64,000 bases of DNA from Polytrichum commune. Lineage: Eukaryota; Streptophyta; Polytrichopsida; Polytrichales; Polytrichaceae. Below, in pieces: positions 25,101 through 37,501 of this stretch (its first letter is position 1; each line of letters begins with the position of its first letter). The stretch spans positions 39,571,554-39,635,553 of the forward strand of contig OX485803.1 of the NCBI GenBank assembly GCA_950295325.1, given 5' to 3'. The notes under the pieces were generated by a model, which saw only the letters and a list, made by a program, of their open reading frames with translations, had not been told where the DNA came from and ran no database searches. A program made the position numbers and the translations under genes.

Positions 25101-26745
25101 TTGGTGTACGAGTACATGGAGAAAGGGAACTTGAAGAGCATGTTGCAAGATGACCTCGAGGTCAAGTACTTGCGGTGGGTCGTCCGGCGCGACATCCTCA
25201 AGGGTGTCGCGTCGGCGGTGCAGTACTTGCATGACGATTGTGGGCTCGTGCATCAGGGCGTGAAGGCCAGCAACATCTTGCTTGGATGGGATAACAATCC
25301 GCACCTGCGAGACTCGGGCCTGGCACTCCTTGTGCCACAAAATTCAATAAAGCGGAGCAGGTCGATTTCGAAGAAGCGAGGCCACTTGGCGCCGGAGCTG
25401 TGGCACTACAAGGAGCACACGAAAGAAACCGACGTGTTCAGCTTTGGCAACCTTATTTTGGAGGTGGTGTGTGGCGACGTCCACCCCGCGCATCTTCCTG
25501 CTTCGAGCTCCTCAAACGGTACTGCATTCAAACCCACAAAAGCCGTGGAAATTCATCACCTCTCTCGACTATCCAGGTTTAAGGTAGATGGTGCCCTTAA
25601 TGAAAGGGATACATCTACCTATATCCTAGATTTCCGTGAATTCTTATATCACAAATTTGATGAGCAAACATAATGGTTGCAAAGTGGACGTTTAGATAAA
25701 CCCCATCATTATTACCGTTTGTGTCTAAATTAGGGAAGGTGCACGTTTCCACATGTGAATTGTTTAAGACATAAATTGAAGCAATGTTTTGTGATGCAGT
25801 CTGACCAGGGTTGTCCCCCATCCTATCCTTTTTGTCCATCACCGTCCCAGGAGGGGACCGAGATCGGACAAGGGTAATTATTTTTCCAACGTAGAAAAAT
25901 TGATCAACCAAATGGTGTGATTAGTCTACGTCGAATTTGCAAGTCAGGTTACTCCAGGTCAGGTCGACCATTGACCTCCCAGTTCACTTGCCGGCAAAAA
26001 TTAATAAATTTGACTGGTCATCTAGTCTTGTCAACCTGAATTTTCAGGTTGACTGATCGATTACAAAAATTTCTACAGATTCTCGGGTGTTGGTTCTGGC
26101 TGAGGATTTGGTTTTAGCAAGCTCTACTTTACACAAATGATCGCCTAACCTACCCCTGCTCTTGATGCTCCAGATTATGATTGCCAGCTCAGGAAGAGTC
26201 ATGGCTGCTCCCGGCGGTTCCTGCACGACTATGTGTGGGAGTCGTACACGAAGCATGGCAACCTTGGAACACTCGACATGTGGGTCAAAAAGATCGCCGA
26301 CCCTCGCTTGCACGGCAACTTTGAGGTGGCCGATGTGCAGACAGTGCTCATGCTCGGCTTGTGGTGCTGCCACCCGTACTTGAGCATGCGGCCATCCATG
26401 AGCGTCGTTCACCAACTCTTGAGCGCAGATCGGATTTATGATACCCCACCAAAATATCATTTTCATGGGAAAAAGGAGTGTAGAAGATCCTGCCCTCCAT
26501 TAGCTCATCGTCCCGAGTTCACGAAACTGTATGATCAAGTCCCACCCAAGAAGCCAGAGGTCTGGTATGAGCAACCCGGACCACCTGAGTGCAGCAGATC
26601 CTCCCAGGATCATACACATGATGATCATGTCGTTCCTGACAATCATCAAAAGGAGAAGGCCAACTTTGACTGCCCATGTCTTTCAATTTCCACCGCACTC
26701 TTTGTGAAATATGAAAACTGTCTACAACGTCCTCGATTTGCTTGA
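22133..26745 (+). CDS. Tandem kinase protein: helical N-terminus + non-RD kinase + LecRK-like pseudokinase
   Basis: Exons 22133-23119, 23673-24418, 24806-25518 and 26174-26745 join in phases 0, 2 and 1 to give 1005 aa. Residues 1-225 are helix-rich (QICEVVHSIQQKL...) and unassigned; a HeLo/MLKL-type bundle is a guess. Kinase 1, about 235-505: VGGGTSGKVY loop, VIKKF lysine, HLDLKPSNIL (HRD Arg replaced by Leu, so non-RD), IDFG, APD for APE. Kinase 2, about 590-900, begins FTYQELYVATHGF as in lectin receptor kinases but has no glycine loop, VAVRK for VAVK, HQGVKASN for HRD and DSG for DFG, so it is a probable pseudokinase. It lacks its own start, signal peptide, lectin or membrane domain. The fusion depends on donor AAAAG/GTAATT at 24418 and acceptor CCCAG at 24805, whose phases agree. 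Start 22133 follows an AG acceptor at 22128; 22145 is possible. Role inferred: signalling or immunity. Confidence 0.72.
26030..26053. repeat. 24-nt near-perfect palindrome in kinase intron 3
   Basis: GTCAACCTGAA (26030-26040) and TTCAGGTTGAC (26043-26053) are exact complements separated by 2 nt. Direct copies of the word AGGTCAGGTCGACC lie nearby (about 25957). Function unknown. Confidence 0.6.
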
Positions 26746-27161
26746 TGTAGACACCGGCAATCTCTGGCTTGTTCTTTCATTTTCTTCCAGGAGTTATATA
26801 TACTGTAGAGCAGCATTTACTGCAGAATTTGCCTTGTAAAATTTGGTAATTTCTACCACTAATTGGAAAAAATGTTTCAACAAATACCTTGTGAGAGAAT
26901 AAGTTTGTAGAATATTGGTTGAAAGAGGATTCAACTACAAGTTGTTCTAAACAAATATAAGCAATGAAGAAAAAGGTTGTCAATTATCAGCTATGTTTTT
27001 GGGTGACAGTCTTATAACAAAAGGAGTGGTCGTTTCACAAGTTCTCAATAGTACAAGAAACACAAAATTGTTTCAATATGTTGACATTTGACATTTTATT
27101 TAGAATTCCTGGATCTGACTCTCGTGATGTTTAAGATCTAGCTAACTAGAAAATTTCTAAG

Positions 27162-30100
27162 CTACTCAATGATGTCAGCTAGGGAAGGATCCCCTGCTGA
27201 CATGGCCTTGATAATACGGTAAAGCTCAACATCACTTGAAGCAGCCCATGGATACACAGCGTGCCAGCTCGGAGTGTACGCAATGGCTGGGTCATCTATT
27301 TCTTCCTTTTGAGAGAGTTGTTTCGTACTACTAAATGCATGTGCATCAAAGTTTTCTGGGTTATCCATTGCCATGAACATCAATGGAAGTGCCAAATCTC
27401 TGTGCAATTTCACTTTTGCTGCTAGGGGTACCAAGGCTGCAAAATCGTCCACCAAGCGGCGCGGTAAATAATAAATGTCGGAAGTGCTCACTACAAAGTG
27501 ATCGTCATCCATCGTCTCTTTGTAAGTCGTGCGATACTCCACAGGCAGACGGCTCACCGTTTTCTTAACCCCATTCTTATTCCCTTTGCTTAGGTACCAA
27601 TCAGAGCCCGAATTGTTGAAGCTGACCTTTTGCCAGGTTGCATTTGCCTGCCACGCAACCACAATTTAGGGTCTAGGAACACCAGCAAAAAGGAATTCTT
27701 TCTAAGGAGAAAATCATAATATCTGTATGAATTATTGCACACAAGGATACGGGCAGACATTTGTGACACCTACCTACAAACAATGAGGACAAAAATTACA
27801 GAGCAGCATTGCACAGCCTGGAGATACCCATTTCTAGCAAAACTGAACCCTGAATGGTAGGTGTCATGAACCGAGATGGGGTCCTTTAAATGGGGGCATC
27901 AGAAGCAGAGGAAAAAAAATCAATCTCCTATTGATTGTTGGTTCATTTAACCATGTGAACCATGGGGAGGAAGCACCACTTGCAGGGTGTAAATGAAACG
28001 ACACCACCTCCTACCCATGTCCACGTGGACAAACCAACATGTGGATAGTTTCCCGAGTAGGGAAAATGACTCTCAAGAAGGTTAATCACCGCAACATTTG
28101 GATGCTTGAGAAATGGAGGCCAGTTCTATGCACACGTATAAAAGATCCACCGTCTTCAAGAGGACTTCTCCATTACACTACCCCATGCATGGTATCTAGT
28201 GTCACTCACTATTTGGAATTACACAATGCTTTTAAGTCCTTGTAACAATAGATTTGATTTTTTACCAAAAATCATTAATAGGTTGTATGGACATCATACA
28301 ACATAAATGACTTTACTTGGTAAGAGATTACATTCTCAGTAAATAGTTATAACATTGTGTACTCCGAATAGAAAGTGACTCTAAATACCATGAATGGTGT
28401 AGTGCAATCAACACAAGTATACACTCAAGCCATATGGCCAAGAATACTCCACTCTTTCCATGACGTGGATCCCTTGTTATATTTTCCTTTTACTAAATGT
28501 TTTTCAAGTGAGAGGAAACTAGTACTAATGAATCAAATGGCGAATAACCTCAGGGCGCCAATCACAAGAAGACACCTTATAAAACACAACTGGTCTGGTC
28601 TCGACTGGCCTTTCCTCCAACTCTCTTGAAACTTCTAGGTACAGTATTACGTAGGACTCAAAGTCCCCATAAACCACACAATGTGCATCCCAAGAGCCGA
28701 ACACAGGATAGAAACAAAGAATGTAAAACATCATGCATGTTAACCACAGATTTCTAAATATTGATCACGATACTTGACCAGACTTAACAAATACCTGATG
28801 CAAGGTCCAGAGCTTTGTCTTGTTGGCGGATGCTAAGTGCCAATAGTTGAACACAACCGCCTCCTTCATCACCACAAAACCCTCTGCCATGGGGTACTTC
28901 TCGAAAATCTTTGGCAATAAGCTGCATCCACAATGGAAGTCGTTTTGTCAAATAAAAGTGATATTCTAGAAGATTGATACTGGTCAATAACCATAAACCA
29001 GACCACAAGTTCTGTCACCTAGATTCTAAATTAGGCTTGTGTATTCCTTTATAAATGTTTCTGAAGTGGGCTTCACAGTTTTCAATATCCTTAGATTTGA
29101 GACTTCCTACACACTTGTCTTAAATATTCAAGGCTTTCAACTGGTATCAACCAACAAGGTCATCACCCAGGTCACCAGAACCAGGATTTGAAGTAAGCCT
29201 GGCAAGAAACAGGAGCTTACTGTAATTGCATCACTCACTGTTCCAAGGTGATGAATTCGCCATTTTCATAACATTTTTCAGGCACTCACTCTGTGCAGGC
29301 ACTAATAATACTCTTGGATATACTAGAATAAATATGCGATGAATCTATAGATCCAGATTCACAGACTGAAGATGGTGCTTCCTGCTCAAGCTTCAATTCA
29401 AATAGGATAATCTCCTTACTTGAGGAGAAATTGAACAATGGGGAGGGAAGCTAGGAAAGTGGTGGGCTTAACAGTCTATACCAAAACAAAAAAGAGGTGA
29501 AGAACTATGGTGTTCAAGAATGTTGTGTTGCACCCCACCAATAATTCTGTAATTGTCATGATTACAGCTACCAAATGCCTTCAAAGGAACACATTTACAT
29601 AAGTGGAAGAAGCTAGAGGAGGGCAGGGATGATGTCTAACTGTGAAACCATGCATTTCAAGTGCAATCTCAGGTTGAAGGACTACGATGTTGAAGAATGT
29701 GTTATTTCATCCCATCGATTCCGCAATTGCGACGAATGCAGCTATCAAATGTCTTGAAAGCAACACAGTAACAATGGTGGAAGAAGCCAGAGAGGGAAGG
29801 GACAATGTGAAACTGTGGCACCATCCATTACAACTGAACCTCAGGTTCTTTGGTCCTCGGAAACTCACCTGTAAGACATCCACCAGTCACTGGCCCGAAC
29901 TCCAAGCCCAGGGGCATTCTCCTGCGACAGCACCACAACATGCTTGAACAAGCGGCCATAGAGCAGGCGCCACGACAGGACAGTATGGTTGAGCGGCCAC
30001 GAGCACTCGAGGACAAGCACCATGTTGCCATAGAATCGACGCCACTTGAGGAAATCCACAAACTCCTCCGTCAGTGAGGTGCCATCCTGCACCCCCAGAT

Positions 30101-32640
30101 GGACTGTTGGAAAAGAACGGGGAACAAATTGCTTGTGTGCAAGGGAGGGATCCGATTCACGACGCATGTCCAGATCACTTCCCAGTAATCTAGGCTGGCG
30201 CCACCCCACAGAAAGAATGTCCTTGAGCCAGTCCGTAACAAGCTCCACGTCCTGTGCACCCCAAAACCCCTCCTCCGCCATGTTGTGGCTGAAGGTTAGG
30301 TAGAATCGCCCGATTCCAATTCCATTTCCATTCGTCAGTGACTTCATTCTGACTCCAAATCTTTCTCCCCAAAGAGGACAGTAGCAGCTAAGTACTTGAA
30401 AGTGAATACTGCTGATATTTTTCTAAGAAATCATCAAAACACAGCTTATTGGTTTGGCTGAGAGATACAAAACATCATCATAAGCTCAACACTATCCGCT
30501 TTGATTTGGGGAAGGGCTATGTACCCACTTTAGATTGCAACTGAAGGAAACCTTGACTTTCATTGACCCTATTTAACTCACAGAATGTTGAAAAACCATG
30601 AATTCAGTTGCATTCACCTCCTTATAGTTTTGCATTTATATTTGATTCCATCCGGCAACGACCCAATTCTGACACCAAATGTTTCCCCTAAGGAGGATAG
30701 CAGCAGCTACGTACTTGAAATGAATACTCTTACTGATTAATTTCTACGGAATCATCAAATACACAGCTCGCTGGTTTGGTTGAGAGATACAAAACAGGAT
30801 CATCATAAGCTCAACAATATCCGCTTTGCTTTGGGATAGGGCTATGTACCCACTTGACATTGCAACTAAGAGATTAATCCTATCGAAGTCCCACAATGCA
30901 AAGAAAATCATGAACTCAATCACATTCACCTCCTTATGGACTTGCAAATTTTTGAGCTTTTTCGTGAGATTTCTCCAGCACATTCAAGGTCTACCTTAGG
31001 TGTACAATGTTGTCCAGGAACATCGATTAACCACTTAATATGAGCTTCAGATTGCAACTGAAAGACACCTTGGCTTTCATTGCTCATATCGAAGTCCCAC
31101 AATGTAGAAATCCCATGACCTCAATCGCATTCACCTCCTTATGGACTTGGAAATGTTTTGACCTTTTCCGACGAGTCAGATTTCTCTAGCACATATAGTG
31201 CTAGTTATAATTTTCTCCTTATTAGTATTGAAATTTTCCGTGAGATTTTTCCAGAAAATTTAGGGGGGCTTACCTTAAGTGCACAATCTTGTCCAGGAAT
31301 GTCGATTTGGGCGATCGCCATTTCACGAGGAAATCGACCAAGCGGCGAGACTCAGCGTGCAAGTCCTTCTCTTCCAAAAAGGAAATTGGCTGTCCACTGT
31401 CCACTCTTGTCACCGTGGGAGGGTAGACCACCATTAGCCCTCCAATTTCCCAAAGCAGACGCTGCGCCCAGTACCCTCGAACAATGTCTGCCGCTTTGGG
31501 GCTAACAGTCACGGGAAGCATCAAGCCCCAAAATCCTGCGGAGTGAAAAAGTGTGTTAAAAGCATTGCAAGGCGCCATGGTGCCATGCGGAAGTGCAACA
31601 CGCGGTGCAGTGGTGTCGAAGTTGATGTCAATTGCATCGTCCTGCGATCTTCGAGTGTTGTAAAAGATGGAGTCCACATCCGGTAACCCATTCGCTAAAC
31701 CTTGTTGAATGATCTGGTTTCCAGGAAAAACCTCGTTATATGAAATGTCAGGTGCAATCTGCTGCACCGATTCCAAAGGAAACCCTCGCGGCCACACCGA
31801 CTTCTGCCCAAAATGAATGAACGGATTCACCACCGTCCGGTTGGGGATGGTCCGATACTGAAGAATCGGGTCCCGGTTCGACTTCTGCCCTTGAAGATTC
31901 ACATCAAACACCATGTCCAAATCATCTCCTAAAACGGAAGCATTCTCATCAGCATCATAGATTTTCTGTGCACCATGTTGAATTGCAAACAGATATCCCA
32001 CATTCTTCCGCAAGAACGAATTGTCAGGAACATGTGCGTTGATCCGGTAGCCTAGCTCCACCTGCGCATCAAGAGACAGAAAAATTGCTCCTGCAACTTT
32101 CCAATCGGCCGGAGAGTTAGATCCCCCAACCGCAAGAACTTGCCATCCACTAACCCGTGTTAATGCTTGCACTTGCATTGTTGGAGGACCCAAAGCGGCC
32201 ACCACAATCCACTTGTCTGTCTTGGTAGTTTTATATCGTCCCTTATCCACCCTCGGTGAAATGTGCTTCAAGTTCAAGTCGGGGTAAGGGATCTGTTGAA
32301 GCTCGCTGGCGACAGATTCGAGGCACAGGAGTGTCTTCTCCCCACCTTGGTTATGCATCACCAGAAGGATTAGAGCGCTCAGAAACACGAACACAACAAT
32401 CACCACCTTGGGCAGATTGTCCATCACCCAAGTGCCAAGCGACCCACCATTTCCACCGCTGCTCTCCGCATCGTAGCCACCGAAGACACTCGATGGGGGT
32501 CTCATCGAGTGACGGCTATATGGCTCCTCAACTTCTTCTTCATCTGACTCATGTTCGATGGCGGCGGCAGCCTCTTCCGTTACGTTCCGAGAGCCGTTTC
32601 CTACCCATGCTGCTTTGCCGTTTGCCTGTTGGACTAGCAT
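27162..32640 (-). CDS. STL: STELLO-type probable glycosyltransferase (DUF288), Golgi
   Basis: Homologue of Arabidopsis STELLO1/2, Golgi type II membrane proteins that bind cellulose synthases and are needed for assembly and export of cellulose synthase complexes. Exons on the minus strand: 32640-31274, 30288-29869, 28921-28795 and 27647-27162, phases 2, 2 and 0, total 2400 bp, 799 aa (Arabidopsis about 770). The start MLVQ matches the family start. Acidic cytosolic N-terminus, membrane helix VVIVVFVFLSALILLVM near residue 80, then DKWIVVAALGPPT, GWQVLAVGGS, GYLFAIQHGAQKIYDADEN (acidic DxD-like site), NRTVVNPFIHFGQ and SVWPRG. Exon 3 encodes LPKIFEKYPMAEGFVV; exon 4 ends with GDPSLADIIE. A strong donor (CTCTCG/GTAAGTGG, exon side ends 33454) hints at a 5'-UTR exon. 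Introns 1 and 2 hold tandem duplications. Convergent with the kinase gene, 416 bp between stops. Confidence 0.95.
29497..29846. repeat. Tandem duplication (about 175 bp x2) in STELLO intron 2
   Basis: 29497-29675 and 29676-29846 are diverged direct copies sharing GTGTTCAAGAATGT/GATGTTGAAGAATGT, CACCCCACC/CATCCCATC, AAATGCCTTCAAAGGAACAC/AAATGTCTTGAAAGCAACAC and GTGGAAGAAGC. The second copy ends 23 bp from the exon 2 donor. Confidence 0.65.
30330..31260. repeat. Tandem duplications in STELLO intron 1 including a relic of the exon 1 end
   Basis: Blocks starting near 30347 and 30663 share about 220 bp (GAGAGATACAAAACA, CATCATAAGCTCAACA, ATATCCGCTTTG or close, GGGCTATGTACCCACTT). A CATTCACCTCCTTAT block recurs near 30616, 30927 and 31130. 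The segment 30980-31025 (CCTTAGGTGTACAATGTTGT) resembles the real exon 1 end and donor at 31270-31310 (CCTTAAGTGCACAATCTTGT), so the unit once included the exon border. Confidence 0.65.
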
Positions 32641-34075
32641 TGCTTCCCAAACTTATGGCTACTTCTACGTCTTTGCAAACTTCGGTGCACAAAATTCTAT
32701 GTCATCTCCGCCTCCGATGTTGTTGGCATGTGGTCGGTCGCAGCCCATCGACAATGATCATTGTAAGTAAATAGCTATGAATGTACCATGGATGCAGGTA
32801 GCCATGGCGTTGGTCGCCAGATCGATTTTAGCACCACACAGTAGTTTTTGAGGCCATGACTAACTCCAAGTGCAGGAATGAATTTGCCAGAAATTGACAA
32901 AACACTTCTCACCGTATGCCAGACTCAAGGTTTGCTCTCTTAGAGTGTCACGCCGCATTTCGGCTATGGTTTGCATGTACCCCTGTCATGCCTTGGCTCT
33001 TGCATCAGGATAATGTTTCACCTGGGGAAAGAAAGTACCTAAATTTGGTAAGAACAATGCCACATCTTCCAGCGATCGGGAAAGGAAACAGCGACCGCGC
33101 ATTCGACAAAAGACGAAGCGTAGGGTCACAGATGCACGCACAGAAAATATCAAACGAGCTTCTTATAGAGCCTCTTCAACTCCCTAGGAAGATCTCAAGG
33201 AAGGACAATGGACTCACAACTACAAACCCACAAATTACTCGACGCTCGATCATCATCAGGATGAGGAGGATACACGGTGCATGAAGGTCTAAGCGTAACA
33301 CACTCCCATAACAATTACTCCAACCATGCATGCAGCTGGAAAGGCGGCCGGGTACCAATCAAATCAATGCCTGCGGACTCCCAGGTCACTATAAATTTCT
33401 ACCACCTCTCCCCAACCAACAGCCAAATTCACAGCATCAAGTACTCCACTTACCGAGAGCCCGCACAAAACACTGAGAGAGATTCCACTCCGCCAGCTAC
33501 ACTAACGCCATAGCCACCCAAAAGCTGCCACCGTCCGCACCATGCACACTGCAGTTTGCCAAACTGAGCCCATTCGGAGACAGCAAGCAGCAGGACCCCA
33601 ACAAGCTCCGCTCTTGCAAACTGCAGGCAGCAGGAATCAATGTTGGAAAGGGTTAAGCTTCCAAACCCCAAACGCAAAACCACGCCAATCTCTCCTCCTG
33701 TCCCACTAAGTTAGATAGCTAGCTCCCAAGACTCCCTCACTCACACACAAGCTGCAACCAATCAACCTGGCAGTGACATTGACACAGCAGCAACTTGAAG
33801 CTCAATGTGTGGGAATAGCAGGCACAAATGAAATGAGCCTGGGGGAAGAGCGGGTGGGCAATCAGTGGAGTGGCGATGGGGCCCCCAGGGACAAGAATAA
33901 TGCACCAGTGTGGTTTTAACTTTGCAAAGGGAGACGAGACGAGACGAGACGAGAGGAAGAGCCTGCAACAAGGACAATATGACGCTCTGCCATCTCCCTG
34001 TCAGTCAGCCTGCCACCCGCTTCAGTGTCCCTGCCCAACGTAGATGTGCCTTATTTGATCACTCGCGTGCCTTAA

Positions 34076-34387
34076 TCGGACACCTATCCTTGAGTGGTGT
34101 GTGGTTAGGTGTGGCTCCAAGAATGGGTATCAAAAGACATGTGTTTTGAAACGCTTGCACTGCATGTTCAAATATCATACCCATTCTAGGTGCTATAGTC
34201 AACATGATTGGGGGACCGACCTGTATGGCCATTCAATGAGCACAAAAATCTTCACTTTGATCACCAATGAGATATTCATATGTGTTCCAAAAACAATGAA
34301 AAAAGTCGCTACAACCTTGATGTGAATTTTGCTGACCATCTCGAACTAATGTCGTGTCTCATATCCTAGGAGAAGTGGATGAGTTGG

Positions 34388-34459
<72 letters not shown>

Positions 34460-34699
34460 CCGTAGCCACTTTCCTCATTGTTTTTGGAACTCATGTGAAT
34501 GTCATATTGATGATCAAAGTGAAGAATCTTGTGCTCATTAAATGGTCATATAGGTCCCCCTCAAATATGTTGATTATAGAACCTAGAAAGGTTATCATAT
34601 TCTAAACATGCGATCCAAGCTTTTCAAACACACATGCCTTTTTGGTGTCAGTTCTTGGAGCCACACCTAACCACATACCACTCAAACATTGGTGTCCAA
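34076..34699. mobile_element. Foldback MITE with (CT)n core, TTAA-flanked
   Basis: Ends TCGGACACCTATCCTTGAGT (34076) and, on the opposite strand, TTGGACACCAATGTTTGAGT are inverted, and similarity continues along roughly 300-bp arms (GTGGTTAGGTGTGGCTCCAA is identical in both). TTAA stands directly outside both ends (34072-34075, 34700-34703). Near the centre lies the (CT)n run 34392-34457. The TTAA sites recall piggyBac targets, but the terminal sequence is not a known piggyBac end. Non-coding. Confidence 0.75.
34392..34457 (+). repeat. (CT)n microsatellite
   Basis: About 33 CT units without interruption, at the hinge of the foldback MITE. Confidence 0.95.
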
Positions 34700-37204
34700 T
34701 TAAGATAGGACCAAATTAGGTATGTCTGGGACATACATAACATTATTAAGCAGTGTACGTTCGTTCATGTGGGCCCCGAGAATATAACCATGGGATGCCA
34801 CAACTAGTGCAAATTCAAATCATTAATAAATGTTATGTAAGAGGCTTTACACTAAACTTAGTTATTCTCACGGTTTCTTATACAAATCTTTGTCTTCACC
34901 CTGACGAGGTGTTGACAAATTACAACAAGGCCATTGTTCCAAATCGTGAGCCTTATTTTCAAGCAATGCAAATTGATAAATTAATTGGACTGAGTTTTTG
35001 AGTTTGACAAGCATAGGGGAAAGATCTTGAGTGAAAGATCAACAAAGGTTGGCTTATGAATTTGGAAGCCCAAGAACATAGTGAGAGTGATACATGCACA
35101 TTGATATGTACATAACATGATTCAGCTAAGTGATCAAGTTGGGTGGGACCGGGAATATGTCATGTAAGGTTCTAAAATTATACCTTACGGATACTTGTCA
35201 GTAAGTAGATTTAGCCTTAAAACCAAGTGAGATTCGGGTGAAGCATTATCACTGAATATTATTGAAATGAAACGGTTGATAGTAGTTGTTATGCACATTG
35301 ATGCTAGTTGGATTTTTTTTAGCAAAGTTTCATTACTTATTCTTATGTTTATGATTGAAATTTAAAAGATGGAGAAAGATGGAAATTGAAGTTCATGAGT
35401 TTCATGGAAATCATGTGGAGATCCTATAGTCAATAATTGAGAGGGATTGTAGCACTAAGTATGGTAAATGTGTAAGGTGTACTTGGGTGTAGGGAAGGGA
35501 GAAGGTTGACTTTTTTCCCTTGCTTAACCTATGATCCTTTAAAAAATACCATTTGTGTTCATTTTTTAAGTATGTCCATTGATATGTGCAATTAAGTTGC
35601 CCCACAATAATTCACCGACATTCCACACCACAGTCTTTGAATACTTGTTACCACTACAATAGAATACATTAAATTTTTTTTAGTATGGTTGCTATACATG
35701 ATGAATTGACAAAGTTATAAGTTTTGTGATCTGATTTTTATCCAAAGTAGATTTGCATGGGTGAAGAGGCAACTTATTTGTAAAGGCAACCTAATTGCAC
35801 ATATCAGTACAGCTCCCCACTGCTTTGGGATGGAGCCAATACAAATCTCATTATTGGATCACGGACGAAATTGGGCGCTTTCACCTTAATCAAATACAGA
35901 AGCTTGAGTGGAACTCTATGTTCATGCATGTGAAGTCCCAGCTCATGACGGCAAATCAATATTGAATTCATATGCCAGAGTTGCTTTCGAAAAAACCTTC
36001 GTGCAATTCACTTCCATATGCCCGATCAATGGGTGTGTGTGAATATTAGGTTTACATTTCTGAAGATTATGTTATGTTCAAAGCTACTCAATTACTACCA
36101 ACATTGTACTTAAGAAAAGGGTTGGATGCATCATAGTCCTCTCAACATTTTCCAAACAATATCAATCTGGAATTCCCACACTTCTAAACAACTGATTTCC
36201 TTAAATGATGAAGTACATTGTATTAAAGATTGTAGAATGATATGCACTGGTGCCTAGGTAGTATCCTGTGAAGGTGGTGTGAGAGTGGTTATGAGTGATT
36301 GAAAGTGGGTGACGAAAAGTTAGCAAGGTGACGAAGAATTAACGGAAATGCTTTGGTACATTGTGACATGGAAATTGGTGTGCCATATTAATTAGAGTGG
36401 TCTTCATGACTTGTTATATACTGGTATCAAGTGTCATACAACACCCGCTCTAGCTCTCAGCCAATGATTGTAACACAACTAATGTGGGTCAATGATGAAT
36501 AGTGTGGGCCACTATAAATCATATGTTCAATGTAGTGGTGGAGGAAGGCAAAGGTTGCACATGCTTGACCACAACGCCGGTTAGGGTTTACTTGTACACT
36601 AGTAAAGTTAGTTAGAAAGTTGCATTAGACCTAGCTAGAGTTACTATTAGCCAATCAAAAAAATATAATTTAGTGTTTCTCATTTACTTTGAGAAGTTTG
36701 AATACTTTAGAAGGGAAATATAATCAAATGATTTGGTCGAGACCAATGACGATGATCTTCACATCCACCATATAGATGCTCTCTCTCTCTCTCTCTCCAA
36801 TTAAAATCTCCAACTCATACTTGATAGTACATCTTTGATTTTTAACTAGACCCTCGGAAAATTAGATGTCAAGTGGAGTTTTATTTATCTTATCATTTTT
36901 CATTTTAAAAAGAAATTCCGAAATGATTTGATGGAGATAAATGGAACCAATCCTCATTCCAATTATGTAGATGGAATCTACAATTCAATCTTTATTGCTA
37001 CATTCTCTCTCATAGGTCAACTCTGAGTGAGGTCTCCAGCTAATATTGTATGATAAATCTTTCATTAGAGTTGGACCCCATGCAATTAAGGGTTGGCATA
37101 CTTGCCAAACTTTTGATGTTTACTCACATCCATTATGAGGAAGTAGGTGTCCATTATATTCCTAAACTCTTCACTAGCACTCATGCGAATTCACCACGAG
37201 TTTG

Positions 37205-37400
37205 AGAAATATCGGATGGAAGTTCAAGAATCCAGGAAAATCGCCAATCACTTTAGAGCAATCTATTGAACATACCTCAAATCGACAAAGAAAAACTGAA
37301 AGATCACAACATGCAACCGGTTGGACTTGGAAACACTTGGATCTCCACCGATTTATGCTCCCAAACCTTCCCAGTCTCCGATTAATTGGACCCCCCATGT
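37205..37400 (+). repeat. Dispersed repeat family A, copy 3
   Basis: Reads AATCGCCAATCACTTTAGAG, CAATCTATTGAACATACCTC, CAACCGGTTGGACTTGGAAA and ACCGATTTATGCTCCCAAAC, colinear with 5410-5970 without the MITE. It lies just beyond the SAXO-like stop codon. Confidence 0.65.
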
Positions 37401-37501
37401 GGTGTTTAGGGGATAGGATAGGTAGTATACATGCCAAACGTGACATTTTCCTCGCGTCCATTCTTAACAAGTAGATTGGACCATTACTGCTAACTCATTC
37501 T

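Larger units (their letters stand above)
32641..37501. other. STELLO upstream region and intergenic repeats
   Basis: 32641-34000 is moderately GC-rich and probably holds the STELLO promoter and a 5'-UTR exon (33454 to about 33700, minus). A (GAGAC)n run lies at 33932-33955, a foldback MITE at 34076-34699 and family A copy 3 at 37205-37400. The interval 34720-37200 is AT-rich with no recognisable gene; (CT)n occurs at 36779-36798. Confidence 0.4.

Noticed and set aside
34354-34605. Open frame across the CT microsatellite
   Set aside because: The serine-leucine run is produced by the CT repeat itself.
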